A stretch of 10,778 nucleotides of DNA from Pseudobdellovibrio sp. (GTDB lineage: Bacteria > Bdellovibrionota > Bdellovibrionia > Bdellovibrionales > Bdellovibrionaceae), in NCBI GenBank assembly GCA_025449725.1, contig JANWIU010000183.1, forward strand, positions 1-10,778, written 5' to 3'. The position numbers and the translations under genes are program-made. Positions 1-7,973 of the stretch are shown piece by piece (position 1 is the first letter of the stretch; each line of letters opens with the position of its first letter). The notes beneath the pieces are model-generated. The model was not told the DNA's origin. It saw only the letters and a program-made list of their open reading frames with translations, and searched no databases.

Positions 1-2171
1 AAACCTATCGTTTGTCTGACGAAGAATATAACCTAATGAAACAACTTCTGGGCCGCGAACCCAATTTAGTCGAGTGGCCGCTGTTTTCTGCGTTGTGGAG
101 CGAACACTGCAGTTATAAGTCTTCAAAAATTCATTTAAGAAAATTTTCTTATAGAAATGCCAATACTCCTGACATGGACGGTGAAAATGCCGGAGTCGTC
201 GATTTAGGACAGGGCGAACGTGTGGCATTCAAAATGGAAAGTCACAATCACCCGAGCTTCATTGAACCCGTGCAAGGTGCCGCAACAGGAGTAGGCGGGA
301 TCCTTCGTGATATTTTTACGATGGGCGCGCGCCCGATCATGTCGGCAAATTACTTATGTTTCGGAGAGATGAAAGCACCTCGCATGAAGTATTTGATGAA
401 CGGGGTTGTAAAAGGAATTTCTTCTTACGGCAATTGTGTTGGCGTTCCTACGGTAACCGGGCAAACCAATCTTCACTCACGTTATAATAAAAATATTCTG
501 GTTAATGCTTTGAGCGTTGGCTACTTTGCGCCAAACCAGAAGATGGCCTTATCAAAAGCCAAAGGTGAAAAAAATCTTGTTGTTTATGTTGGAGCGAAAA
601 CGGGCCGCGATGGCGTTCACGGTGCCTCTATGGCTTCCGCTTCTTTTGATGAGGACTCGGATTCAAAAAAACCGAATGTGCAAATCGGTGATCCGTTCTA
701 TGAAAAACTTTTAATCGAAGCTTGTCTCGAAGTACTAGAAAAAGACTACGTTGTTGCCATGCAGGACATGGGCGCTGCGGGACTAACGAGTTCTAGTTTT
801 GAAATGGCCTCAAAAGGCCAAGTGGGACTGGTTATTGATCTTAAAAAAGTTCCACTGCGTGATTCCACCATGACGGCCGAAGATATCTTGTTATCGGAAA
901 GCCAGGAACGAATGCTGCTTATTTGCGAACCGAAAAATTTCGAAAAACTTCAGGCCACATTCAAAAAATGGAGTTTGGACGCGGCCATTTTAGGTGAAGT
1001 CCAGAAAGATCGAAAAATAAAGTTGATGTGGGGCGGGGAAGTATTAACTGATATAGATCCGGACCTTATTGTAGAACATGCTCCCCAATACAAACGGCCT
1101 TATTCGAAATGGAATTATCCAAATAAAGTGAGTCAGTTGACTCCACCAACTTCAAATTACCTTCAAATCATTGAAAGACTGATGAAAGAAATGAAGTTGA
1201 ATTCACAGAAGTGGATTTATAATCAATACGATCAGCGGGTCGGTGCCCGTACAGCAATGGACTGTTCAAGTTCTGTTGCCTTTGCGCGCTTAGATCATAC
1301 AGGCCGCGGACTTAGCCTGGGTGTTGGTTGCCGTCCTGAAGTCATGTTAATGGACGCGGAGATCGGTGCGTTCGATGCCATCTACTATCCTTCTTTACAG
1401 ATGGCATTAAAGGGCGCGAAGCCTTTAGCCGCTACGGATTGCCTTAACTTCGGAAATCCGCAAAAACCCGAAATTATGTCGGAATTCGTTGCCAGTGTAG
1501 AAGCTATTGCAAAAGCTTCTATTGATTTGGATGCGCCGGTGATCAGCGGTAACGTTAGTTTTTACAATGAAACTTTGGGTGAAAACATTATTTCGACTCC
1601 GGCGGTAGGCGTGGTCGGATTACGCGACAGTGTAGAAGAACTTATTCCGGATCAATTTACCGAGGCACACGATCATATATTTATGGTTAAACTTCCTTGG
1701 GTGGAATCATACATCTACGCCGATAACAGCTCAGGTAAAAAAACTGAATTTACTTTGAATGACACTGTAAATGTCGCCGAATTCATTAAAATTTGTACTT
1801 CTCTGGATAAAAGTATTAGAATCGAAGGACTTAAAGTTTCGTCTGTAAAGGCAGTAGGGCTGGGCGGTATCGGTCTTACTTGTTTGAAGATGTGCACAGA
1901 TCAAATCGGATTTGATCTCAGTTACGATCTTGCATTGGATGCGCCGGATTCTGCATTTAAAGATCATTTTTATTCATTTTTGATAACCACGGGTGAAAGT
2001 GCTGAAAAGTTTGAAAAATTTTTGAAACAGCATTTTGAAAAATGCCCGGTGGAAGTAAAAAAGGTCGGCGAGACAAGATTAATCGAAATTAAGTTCTCGA
2101 ATCAGTTGATGATGAATCTTGCTGAATTCCGAAAAACTTATAAAACCGGTCTGGAGATAGCTAACATATGA
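1..2171 (+). CDS. purL: Phosphoribosylformylglycinamidine synthase subunit PurL, 5'-truncated
   Basis: Large (synthetase) subunit of the three-part FGAM synthase: converts FGAR to FGAM with ATP and ammonia supplied by PurQ, with PurS as bridge; cytoplasmic. The reading frame is open to the left edge (first full codon at 3). The TTG at 12 aligns with an internal leucine just before SDEEYNLMKQLLGREPN, so about 20 N-terminal residues are probably missing. Counting that Leu as 1, the small-PurL motifs are WSEHCSYKSS (catalytic-type His32), SHNHPS (78 onward), GAATGVGG, GDPFYEKLL, QDMGAAGLTSS (251 onward) and LSESQERMLL. The second half keeps CLNFGNP and GNVSFYNE. However, the motif usually read as HDxSxGG is KAVGLGG (613-619), so this half is divergent. 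The stop overlaps the purF start by 4 bases (ATGA). Length fits the roughly 740-residue PurL, not the 1300-residue fused form. Identification is secure. Confidence 0.96.
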   Translation, partial: TYRLSDEEYNLMKQLLGREPNLVEWPLFSALWSEHCSYKSSKIHLRKFSYRNANTPDMDGENAGVVDLGQGERVAFKMESHNHPSFIEPVQGAATGVGGILRDIFTMGARPIMSANYLCFGEMKAPRMKYLMNGVVKGISSYGNCVGVPTVTGQTNLHSRYNKNILVNALSVGYFAPNQKMALSKAKGEKNLVVYVGAKTGRDGVHGASMASASFDEDSDSKKPNVQIGDPFYEKLLIEACLEVLEKDYVVAMQDMGAAGLTSSSFEMASKGQVGLVIDLKKVPLRDSTMTAEDILLSESQERMLLICEPKNFEKLQATFKKWSLDAAILGEVQKDRKIKLMWGGEVLTDIDPDLIVEHAPQYKRPYSKWNYPNKVSQLTPPTSNYLQIIERLMKEMKLNSQKWIYNQYDQRVGARTAMDCSSSVAFARLDHTGRGLSLGVGCRPEVMLMDAEIGAFDAIYYPSLQMALKGAKPLAATDCLNFGNPQKPEIMSEFVASVEAIAKASIDLDAPVISGNVSFYNETLGENIISTPAVGVVGLRDSVEELIPDQFTEAHDHIFMVKLPWVESYIYADNSSGKKTEFTLNDTVNVAEFIKICTSLDKSIRIEGLKVSSVKAVGLGGIGLTCLKMCTDQIGFDLSYDLALDAPDSAFKDHFYSFLITTGESAEKFEKFLKQHFEKCPVEVKKVGETRLIEIKFSNQLMMNLAEFRKTYKTGLEIANI

Positions 2172-3625
2172 AAAATTCCTGGAAAGAAGAGTGCGGTGTT
2201 TTCGGTATTTGGAATCATCCGGAGGCCGCAAAGCTTACGTATCTTGGATTGTATGCCATGCAACACCGCGGACAAGAATCTGCGGGGATTGTTAGTTTAG
2301 ATACACAAACGGCAGGGCAGCCCATTCATCGCATTCATAAATCCTTGGGTCTTGTAGCGGATGCATTTTCTGAGGCGACGCTTGCGAAATTGACCGGTTC
2401 GGTGGCCATCGGGCACGTCCGCTATTCAACAACCGGCGATAATTCAGTAGTCAATGCCCAGCCTTTAACTTCCGAATTACTTACAGGTCCTTTAGCAGTT
2501 GCTCACAACGGAAACATTGTTAACAGCTCAACGTTGCGTACCGCGCTTCAAAGGGACGGGGCCATTTTTCAAGCAACAAGTGACACCGAGATTTTACTTC
2601 ACCTTTTGGCAAAACATCCTTCAAATGACTTGGTTTCTGCACTTACAGAAGTTTTAAAAAATCTGGTCGGCGCTTACAGCTTTGTAATTTTGGCTCGGGA
2701 CCGGCTGGTGGCCTTAAGAGATCCATTGGGTTTTCGACCTTTGGTGCTGGGGCAAATGAAATCAGGTTCGGGATTATGTTACGTCGTCGCGAGTGAAACC
2801 TGTGCCTTGGATTTAATTGGCGCTCAACTGGTGCGTGAAATCGAGCCGGGAGAAATTGTTGAAATTTCATCCGAAGGTATAAAATCATCCCGCTTTTCTG
2901 ACGGAACCCAGTCGACTAGAAAGTCGGCTAATTGTGTTTTTGAGCACGTGTATTTTTCCAGACCGGATTCTGTCGTATTTGGGAAATCGGTATATGACTC
3001 CCGTAAAAAGTTCGGTGTTAAGCTGGCTGAGGAATCGCCAATTGATGCGGACATTGTTATACCTGTGCCTGACAGCGGTGTGCCCGCTGCCATTGGTTAC
3101 TCACAAAAAAGCGGCATTCCATTTGAATTTGGAATTATTAGGAACCATTATATCGGACGGACTTTCATTCAGCCGGCCCAGTCTGTGCGAGACGTAGGAG
3201 TTAAGATTAAGCTTAATCCACAGACGGAAATTTTAAAGGATAAACGGGTTGTTGTTATTGATGATTCTCTCGTGCGAGGAACCACCAGTCAAAAAATCAT
3301 CGCCCTGATTCGGCAAGCAGGTGCTAAAGAAGTGCATTTACGAATTGCCTCTCCGCCTACGACTGGACCTTGTTATTATGGGGTCGACACCCCTCAAAAG
3401 AGCGAACTTATTGCTTCGGAGCACAGCTTAGAAGACATTCGAAAGCACATCGGTGCCGACACTCTTGCCTACCTGTCAGAAGACGGGATGTGGAAGGCTT
3501 TAAACAGTGGTCCTGAACGCTTCTGCGCGGCTTGTTTTAATGGGGAATATCCGACAAGCTTAAAGGGTGTCGAAACGAAAAAAACCACTGACCAAAAAGA
3601 CAAAAGTCAGGCAAAACAAATCTAA
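2168..3625 (+). CDS. purF: Amidophosphoribosyltransferase PurF, iron-sulfur type with propeptide
   Basis: Catalyses the first committed purine step, PRPP plus glutamine to 5-phosphoribosylamine, in the cytoplasm. An N-terminal Ntn glutaminase domain (about 9-235) is followed by a phosphoribosyltransferase domain. Residues 1-8 (MKNSWKEE) form a short propeptide before Cys9 (codon 2192-2194), the expected nucleophile after self-cleavage. QHRGQESAG, GHVRYSTTG and AHNGNIVN are typical glutaminase motifs. VVVIDDSLVRGTTS (361-374) is the PRPP loop. Cys256, Cys402, Cys453 and Cys456 match the four ligands of the [4Fe-4S] cluster known in Bacillus subtilis PurF, so this is the cluster type rather than the E. 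coli type. The start overlaps the purL stop by 4 bases, with GGAG at 2153-2156 as a rather distant ribosome site. The Lys/Gln-rich last 20 or so residues lie beyond the conserved fold and overlap the next gene. Confidence 0.97.
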   Translation: MKNSWKEECGVFGIWNHPEAAKLTYLGLYAMQHRGQESAGIVSLDTQTAGQPIHRIHKSLGLVADAFSEATLAKLTGSVAIGHVRYSTTGDNSVVNAQPLTSELLTGPLAVAHNGNIVNSSTLRTALQRDGAIFQATSDTEILLHLLAKHPSNDLVSALTEVLKNLVGAYSFVILARDRLVALRDPLGFRPLVLGQMKSGSGLCYVVASETCALDLIGAQLVREIEPGEIVEISSEGIKSSRFSDGTQSTRKSANCVFEHVYFSRPDSVVFGKSVYDSRKKFGVKLAEESPIDADIVIPVPDSGVPAAIGYSQKSGIPFEFGIIRNHYIGRTFIQPAQSVRDVGVKIKLNPQTEILKDKRVVVIDDSLVRGTTSQKIIALIRQAGAKEVHLRIASPPTTGPCYYGVDTPQKSELIASEHSLEDIRKHIGADTLAYLSEDGMWKALNSGPERFCAACFNGEYPTSLKGVETKKTTDQKDKSQAKQI

Positions 3626-4562
3626 AAAAGCGGCTGCTTTGTTACCGTTGCAACCGGGTGATGTAATTGAAATTATCGCTCCGGGTTCGCACGCACCTTT
3701 TAATCATTTAGAAAAAGGTGCGGAAGTTCTCAGAAGCTGGGGTTACAATGTTACTTACGACGAGAACTTATTAAAGCCAGAAATATTTTTATCTAATTCC
3801 GACGAATACCGGTTTAACAGTTTTAAGAAGGCCATTACAAATCCGGATTCAAAAATAGTTTGGTGTCTTCGTGGCGGTTACGGTTCTATCAGGCTTTTGC
3901 CTTTTATCGAAAAAATGGCTATCCCTAAAGAAAAAAAGATTCTGATTGGATTGAGTGATATTTCTTCTTTGCAGACAGTCATTACTCAAAAATGGAAGTG
4001 GCCATGTCTTCACTCCGCTCTCATTGACAGGCTTGCTCTTGAGAAATTAACTGAACCCAATATTCAGGAAATAAAAAGCGTTCTCACCGATGCGGATTTT
4101 GTTATGAAATTTCAAGGCTTGAAACCTATCAATAAAGCCGCCGCCGGCAAAAAGAAAATAGCCGGTGAAGTTGTTGGCGGTAATTTGATGGTCGTGGCGT
4201 CGACACTGGGAACGCCATCGCAAATCAAAACAAAAAATAAAATTATATTTTTAGAAGAATTGGGCGAAAGAGCATACCGAGTGGACCGCTGTCTTCAACA
4301 GTTGAAGCAGGCCGGTGCATTTGATGGCGCGAAAGCAATTGTGTTCGGCGACTTTACAAACTGCGACGAACCCAATAAAGAAAACTATATTCAGGAAGTG
4401 CTTTCAAATTTTTGCAACTCACTTAAGATTCCGGCTTTTACAGGTATCGAAAACGGCCACGGCGAACTGCAACGGCCGCTTTTTTTTAACACAAAAGCCG
4501 AAATCTTTTCTGACGGAACAGCTGAAATGAAAGTTTACTCACCATTTAAGAGCGTAAAATGA
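3567..4562 (+). CDS. ldcA: Muramoyl-tetrapeptide L,D-carboxypeptidase (LdcA/MccF family, S66)
   Basis: Serine peptidase of family S66. LdcA removes the terminal D-Ala from murein tetrapeptides in the cytoplasm, giving the tripeptide used by Mpl; MccF relatives instead cleave microcin C-like compounds. Visible: an IAPGS strand near residue 38, RGGYGSIRLLPF, GLSDIS with likely nucleophile Ser130 (usually GYSD), LEELGERAYRVDR with likely catalytic Glu230, and NGHGELQRP with His298, completing a Ser-Glu-His triad. There is no signal peptide, which fits a cytoplasmic recycling enzyme. The start is uncertain. GTG 3567 gives 331 residues with a very basic first 24 residues, overlaps purF by 59 bases and lacks a well-spaced Shine-Dalgarno site. 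TTG 3639 or 3648 would remove the overlap and give the more usual length near 305, but also lack ribosome sites. mpl two genes downstream favours LdcA over MccF. Confidence 0.9.
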   Translation: MSKRKKPLTKKTKVRQNKSKKAAALLPLQPGDVIEIIAPGSHAPFNHLEKGAEVLRSWGYNVTYDENLLKPEIFLSNSDEYRFNSFKKAITNPDSKIVWCLRGGYGSIRLLPFIEKMAIPKEKKILIGLSDISSLQTVITQKWKWPCLHSALIDRLALEKLTEPNIQEIKSVLTDADFVMKFQGLKPINKAAAGKKKIAGEVVGGNLMVVASTLGTPSQIKTKNKIIFLEELGERAYRVDRCLQQLKQAGAFDGAKAIVFGDFTNCDEPNKENYIQEVLSNFCNSLKIPAFTGIENGHGELQRPLFFNTKAEIFSDGTAEMKVYSPFKSVK

Positions 4563-5614
4563 AATACTCCAGTAAAGAAAATCAACTTATTGAAAAGATA
4601 AAGCAGGCCATTCCTGATGTTACTCCGGGAGTGGTTGCCAGAGCTTACCATATCGGCCGCCTTGTCTGTGATGTCAGCGTGGGTCAGACGTATCCACGTT
4701 ATGATTTAGCTTCAATGAACAAAGTTATTTTTACAAAGCAAGCTATGATGGAAGCTTTCGATAAGGGTAAGTGGAATTTTAATACAAAGGTGAGTGAAAT
4801 CCTTCCGGAATATAAACATGATACTCTTATCACCGAACTTATGACTCATACTTCGGGTCTCGAGTGGTGGGCACCTTTTTATAAAGAAATTAATCTTAAT
4901 CTGACCTGGAACGAAAAGCGCCCGTGGATATTTAAACAAATCAATAGTTCAAAAATTAATAAAACCGGAAAATCGGTCTATTCCGATTTAGGTGTGATTT
5001 TACTCGGATTTATTCTGGAAAAATTCAGCGACAAGGATCTTCATCAGACCTGGCTGGCTCTCAAAGAAAAATTTTATCCTGCGACTACATTAGAATATCA
5101 TTTGGAAAACAAAACGAATATTCCGCGAGAGCAGTTTGCGCCGACAGAAGACTGCCCATGGCGTAAAAGAATTTTACGCGCTGAGGTTCATGATGAAAAC
5201 ACCTGGAGCTTCGGTGGAATCTCGACTCATTCGGGATTATTCGGAAGTATTGAAGACGTTTCTACGTTTGGCCTAAATATCAGGTCGCAGCTTCAGGGCA
5301 TTGCCAGATATAGCATTCGTCAGAAGACAGCGCAGCTATTCGCGCAGCGGGCTGTTCCACTCGATGTGGGTGACTGGGCCATGGGTTACATGATGCCGTC
5401 ACTGAACAGCGCTTCTTGCGGACCGCATTTTTCAGTTCTTTCTATTGGCCATACGGGCTTTACCGGCACTTCGTTTTGGTATGACCCGCGTAATGATTTA
5501 TTGGTCTTGGTGTTAAGTAACCGTGTTCATTACGGACGTGAAAATAAAGGCTTCATTACGTTGCGGCCGCAGATTCACAGTTGGATTTACGAGTCACTGA
5601 AAAGGGTAACATAA
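4559..5614 (+). CDS. Beta-lactamase-family serine hydrolase, apparently cytoplasmic
   Basis: Penicillin-binding-protein-like/beta-lactamase fold hydrolase of the class C/esterase group, related in pattern to E. coli YfeW and EstB-type esterases. Visible: DLASMNK carrying the SxxK pair Ser52/Lys55; TSGLEWW; YSD at 141-143 (the Tyr-Ser-Asp form of the YxN motif); EVHDENTWSFGG followed by HSGLFGS; and GHTGFTGT with HTG at 298-300 in the place of KTG. All three active-site boxes are present, so it should be catalytically competent. The N-terminus (MKYSSKENQLIEKIKQ) is hydrophilic and charged, with no signal peptide or lipobox, which is unusual for this fold and implies a cytoplasmic substrate. 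ATG overlaps the ldcA stop by 4 bases, with AAGAG at 4548-4552 as a weak ribosome site. Position between ldcA and mpl suggests a murein-fragment substrate, but an esterase role cannot be excluded. No specific name is justified. Confidence 0.88.
   Translation: MKYSSKENQLIEKIKQAIPDVTPGVVARAYHIGRLVCDVSVGQTYPRYDLASMNKVIFTKQAMMEAFDKGKWNFNTKVSEILPEYKHDTLITELMTHTSGLEWWAPFYKEINLNLTWNEKRPWIFKQINSSKINKTGKSVYSDLGVILLGFILEKFSDKDLHQTWLALKEKFYPATTLEYHLENKTNIPREQFAPTEDCPWRKRILRAEVHDENTWSFGGISTHSGLFGSIEDVSTFGLNIRSQLQGIARYSIRQKTAQLFAQRAVPLDVGDWAMGYMMPSLNSASCGPHFSVLSIGHTGFTGTSFWYDPRNDLLVLVLSNRVHYGRENKGFITLRPQIHSWIYESLKRVT
5601..5606 (+). promoter_or_regulatory. Ribosome binding site that fixes the mpl start
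   Basis: AAAGGG lies 7 bases before ATG 5614 and inside the last codons of the upstream hydrolase gene. It supports ATG 5614 over the in-frame TTG at 5581, which would only add 11 residues not expected in the family and has no comparable site. Confidence 0.7.
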
Positions 5615-7047
5615 TGCCTCAAGCTTCTATTAAAAACCTAAAATCTGGTGCGACAATTCATTTAATGGGAATTTGCGGAACAGCGATGGCGTCTCTGGCC
5701 GGATTACTGAAAGACCGTGGATTCAAAGTGACGGGAAGTGATTTAAATCCGTATCCACCAATGTCGACTCAAATTGAAAAGCTGGGAATTCAGATTCTGC
5801 GTCCATATAAAAAAGAGAATTTAAATCCTGCTCCTGACTTTGTTGTTGTGGGTAACGTCATTTCTGCCAACAACGAAGAAGCAATCGAAATGAACCGGTT
5901 AAATTTACCGTATTGTTCATTGCCACAGGCAATGGGTGAAGTGATCATTGCTGACCGGGACTGTTTTGTTATTGCCGGAACTCACGGTAAAACCACAACC
6001 ACATCCTTAATGGCGTGGGCAGCTGAAGTCGGTGGATTAAAGCCGGGGTTTTTAATCGGCGGAATTCCCAAAAATTTTTCACAGAGTTTTAAAAACCCGG
6101 AAGCTAACACGTTTGTTATCGAAGGTGACGAGTACGACACAGCCTATTTTGATAAAGTTCCAAAATTTATTTATTACCGACCTAAGAATGTTATTTTAAC
6201 TTCAGTGGAATTTGACCACGCCGATATCTATAAAGATTTCGATGCGGTTAAGGACGCCTTTTACCGCTTAATGAAACTCATCCCTGCAGATGGGTCGCTG
6301 GTTTATTGGGGAGATGATAAAAATGTTTCCGAAATTGCAGGAACCACCCCGGCCGGCAAAAAATTCTCTTATGGATTCGGTGCCGCTAATGATTACGTTG
6401 CCACTATTACTTCGGAGTCGGAAAGCGCAACAGCGTTTACTATTAAATTTAAGGGCCAGTTGGTCGGTGATTTCAAAACGGCCCTTACAGGTAAATATAA
6501 TATTTTAAATGCGACTGCCGTAATTGCCCAAAGCCATATTCAAAAGTGGCCGGTGGCTCAAGTGCAAAAAGCGATGGATTCCTTTTTAGGCGTGAAACGC
6601 CGTCAGGAAATTTTGGGTGAATACTCAGGTGTTCTCCTTATCGAGGATTTTGCTCATCATCCGACAGCAGTCAAAGAAACCGTAAAGGCGATTCAAAATA
6701 GATATAAGAACCGCAAAGTTTTTTCCGTTTTTGAACCGCGATCGGCTACCTCGCGCCGCAAAGTTTTTCAAAAAGATTATGTGGATGCATTTTCTGAAGC
6801 TCATGAAACCCTGATTGCGAAACCGTTTGATCAGGGAAAGATCGTCGAAACTGACCGGTTTTCAACTGAAGAGCTGGTGGCAGACTTAAAGGCCAAAGGC
6901 TGCACTGCTGACGTCTACGTATCAGCTGACAGTATCGTAGAGGAGCTCGCAAAAAAGGCCAAACGCGAAGATGTAGTGCTTATTATGAGTAACGGTGGCT
7001 TTGATGGTATTTACGAAAAATTAATCTCCAGACTGAAAAACCGTTAA
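5614..7047 (+). CDS. mpl: UDP-N-acetylmuramate:L-Ala-gamma-D-Glu-meso-DAP ligase Mpl
   Basis: Murein peptide ligase: uses ATP to join recycled tripeptide L-Ala-gamma-D-Glu-mDAP to UDP-MurNAc in the cytoplasm, returning cell-wall peptide to precursor synthesis. This is a Mur ligase of 477 residues, close to E. coli Mpl. Order: an N-terminal nucleotide-sugar domain with HLMGICGTAMASLAGLL and VTGSD; YPPMST (47-52), which separates Mpl from MurC; the P-loop GTHGKTTTT from 122; PGFLIGGIPKNF; VIEGDEYDTAYFDK; EFDHADIY; then the C-terminal domain with DFAHHPTA (345-352), EPRSAT and MSNGGFDGI (458-466). All expected catalytic motifs are intact. ATG overlaps the preceding stop as TAATG. With ldcA two genes upstream it forms a recycling pair: LdcA makes the tripeptide that Mpl consumes. 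Confidence 0.96.
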   Translation: MPQASIKNLKSGATIHLMGICGTAMASLAGLLKDRGFKVTGSDLNPYPPMSTQIEKLGIQILRPYKKENLNPAPDFVVVGNVISANNEEAIEMNRLNLPYCSLPQAMGEVIIADRDCFVIAGTHGKTTTTSLMAWAAEVGGLKPGFLIGGIPKNFSQSFKNPEANTFVIEGDEYDTAYFDKVPKFIYYRPKNVILTSVEFDHADIYKDFDAVKDAFYRLMKLIPADGSLVYWGDDKNVSEIAGTTPAGKKFSYGFGAANDYVATITSESESATAFTIKFKGQLVGDFKTALTGKYNILNATAVIAQSHIQKWPVAQVQKAMDSFLGVKRRQEILGEYSGVLLIEDFAHHPTAVKETVKAIQNRYKNRKVFSVFEPRSATSRRKVFQKDYVDAFSEAHETLIAKPFDQGKIVETDRFSTEELVADLKAKGCTADVYVSADSIVEELAKKAKREDVVLIMSNGGFDGIYEKLISRLKNR

Positions 7048-7952
7048 TGGCGGAATCAAAAGAATCCGGAGCACTTAAATCCGGCTCCATGTATGCAATC
7101 TTAGCTTACTTGGGCTGGGGATTTTTTCCGATTTATTGGAAGCTGCTGAAGCATATTCCCTATATGGAAATTCTTTGTCACCGCGTTGTTTGGTCTTTTG
7201 TTTTTTACAGTGCAGTTTTATTTAATCAAAAAAGAAAGTTGTTTGTCTTCAGACCGGAAGGTTTTGCGCTGACCCGTAATTTAGTTTTAGGGTCAATCTT
7301 GCTGATGACAAATTGGCTTATGTATATTTATGCCGTTAATTCTAATCAGATCGTTGAAAGCAGCCTTGGATATTTTATTAATCCATTAGTAAATATTGCC
7401 TTGGGTGTGTTTTTTCTGAACGAGAGATTGTCGACCTATCAAAAAGTAGCTACTGTTCTGGCAGTCATTGGCGTGGGCACGATTACCTTCGCGCAAGGGC
7501 AGATCCCATGGATTGCATTGTTTTTGGCAGTTTCCTTTTCGTTATACGGATTAATTAAAAAGATAAATCCGGTGTCATCGTTGAATTCAAATCAATTTGA
7601 ATCGGGAATAATGTTGCCTTTTGCTTTAATCTTTTTACTGACGCATTCGCCGCAATGGCTTCAGGCTGATAACAGAAATATTTCGATTTTATTGTTAGTG
7701 GGTTCTGGTGTCGTGACAGGTTTGCCTTTAATTTTCTTTGCGCTTGCAGCTCAGCGGGTTCCTTATTATTTGATGGGATTTTTTCAGTTCTTGGCTCCGA
7801 GTATTCAATTTCTAAGTGGAGTTCTCATTTTTAACGAACCGCTTTCTCCATTACAGTTGAAGGGCTTCATGTTCATCTGGGCAGCGGGATTGTTATTGAT
7901 TCTGCAAGGCTGGTGGTCGGCCCGAAAAGCGAAGCTGACTGCTAATATCTGA
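7047..7952 (+). CDS. rarD: RarD-type EamA/DMT-superfamily transporter
   Basis: Inner-membrane protein of 301 residues with about ten hydrophobic helices, in the drug/metabolite transporter superfamily. Match to the RarD subfamily is by pattern: AYLGWGFFPIYWKLL (20-34), EILCHRVVWSF (41-51), NWLMYIYAVN, then SSLGYFINPLVNIALG (105-120) and FLNERL. The second half carries SFSLYGLIKK, GVVTGLPLIFFALAA and GFFQFLAPSIQFL. The name RarD comes from a chloramphenicol-sensitivity annotation; the natural substrate is not established. ATG overlaps the mpl stop as TAATG, with no obvious ribosome site, so translation is probably coupled to mpl. The position suggests co-expression with murein recycling, but transport of a murein or nucleotide-related metabolite is only inference. 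No terminator is visible after the gene. Confidence 0.93.
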   Translation: MAESKESGALKSGSMYAILAYLGWGFFPIYWKLLKHIPYMEILCHRVVWSFVFYSAVLFNQKRKLFVFRPEGFALTRNLVLGSILLMTNWLMYIYAVNSNQIVESSLGYFINPLVNIALGVFFLNERLSTYQKVATVLAVIGVGTITFAQGQIPWIALFLAVSFSLYGLIKKINPVSSLNSNQFESGIMLPFALIFLLTHSPQWLQADNRNISILLLVGSGVVTGLPLIFFALAAQRVPYYLMGFFQFLAPSIQFLSGVLIFNEPLSPLQLKGFMFIWAAGLLLILQGWWSARKAKLTANI

Positions 7953-7973
7953 CATAACGAAAACTTATTATTT

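Noticed and set aside
12..14. TTG at 12 as the true purL start
   Set aside because: The frame continues to the left edge (T-Y-R before it), and homologous PurL proteins extend about 20 residues further, so this is an internal Leu codon.
2824..3093. Antisense frame of 89 codons within purF
   Set aside because: Shadow of purF coding sequence with no family resemblance or start signal.
5581..5616. Longer mpl start at TTG 5581
   Set aside because: It adds 11 residues from inside the upstream gene. ATG 5614 has AAAGGG at good spacing and matches the usual Mpl N-terminus.
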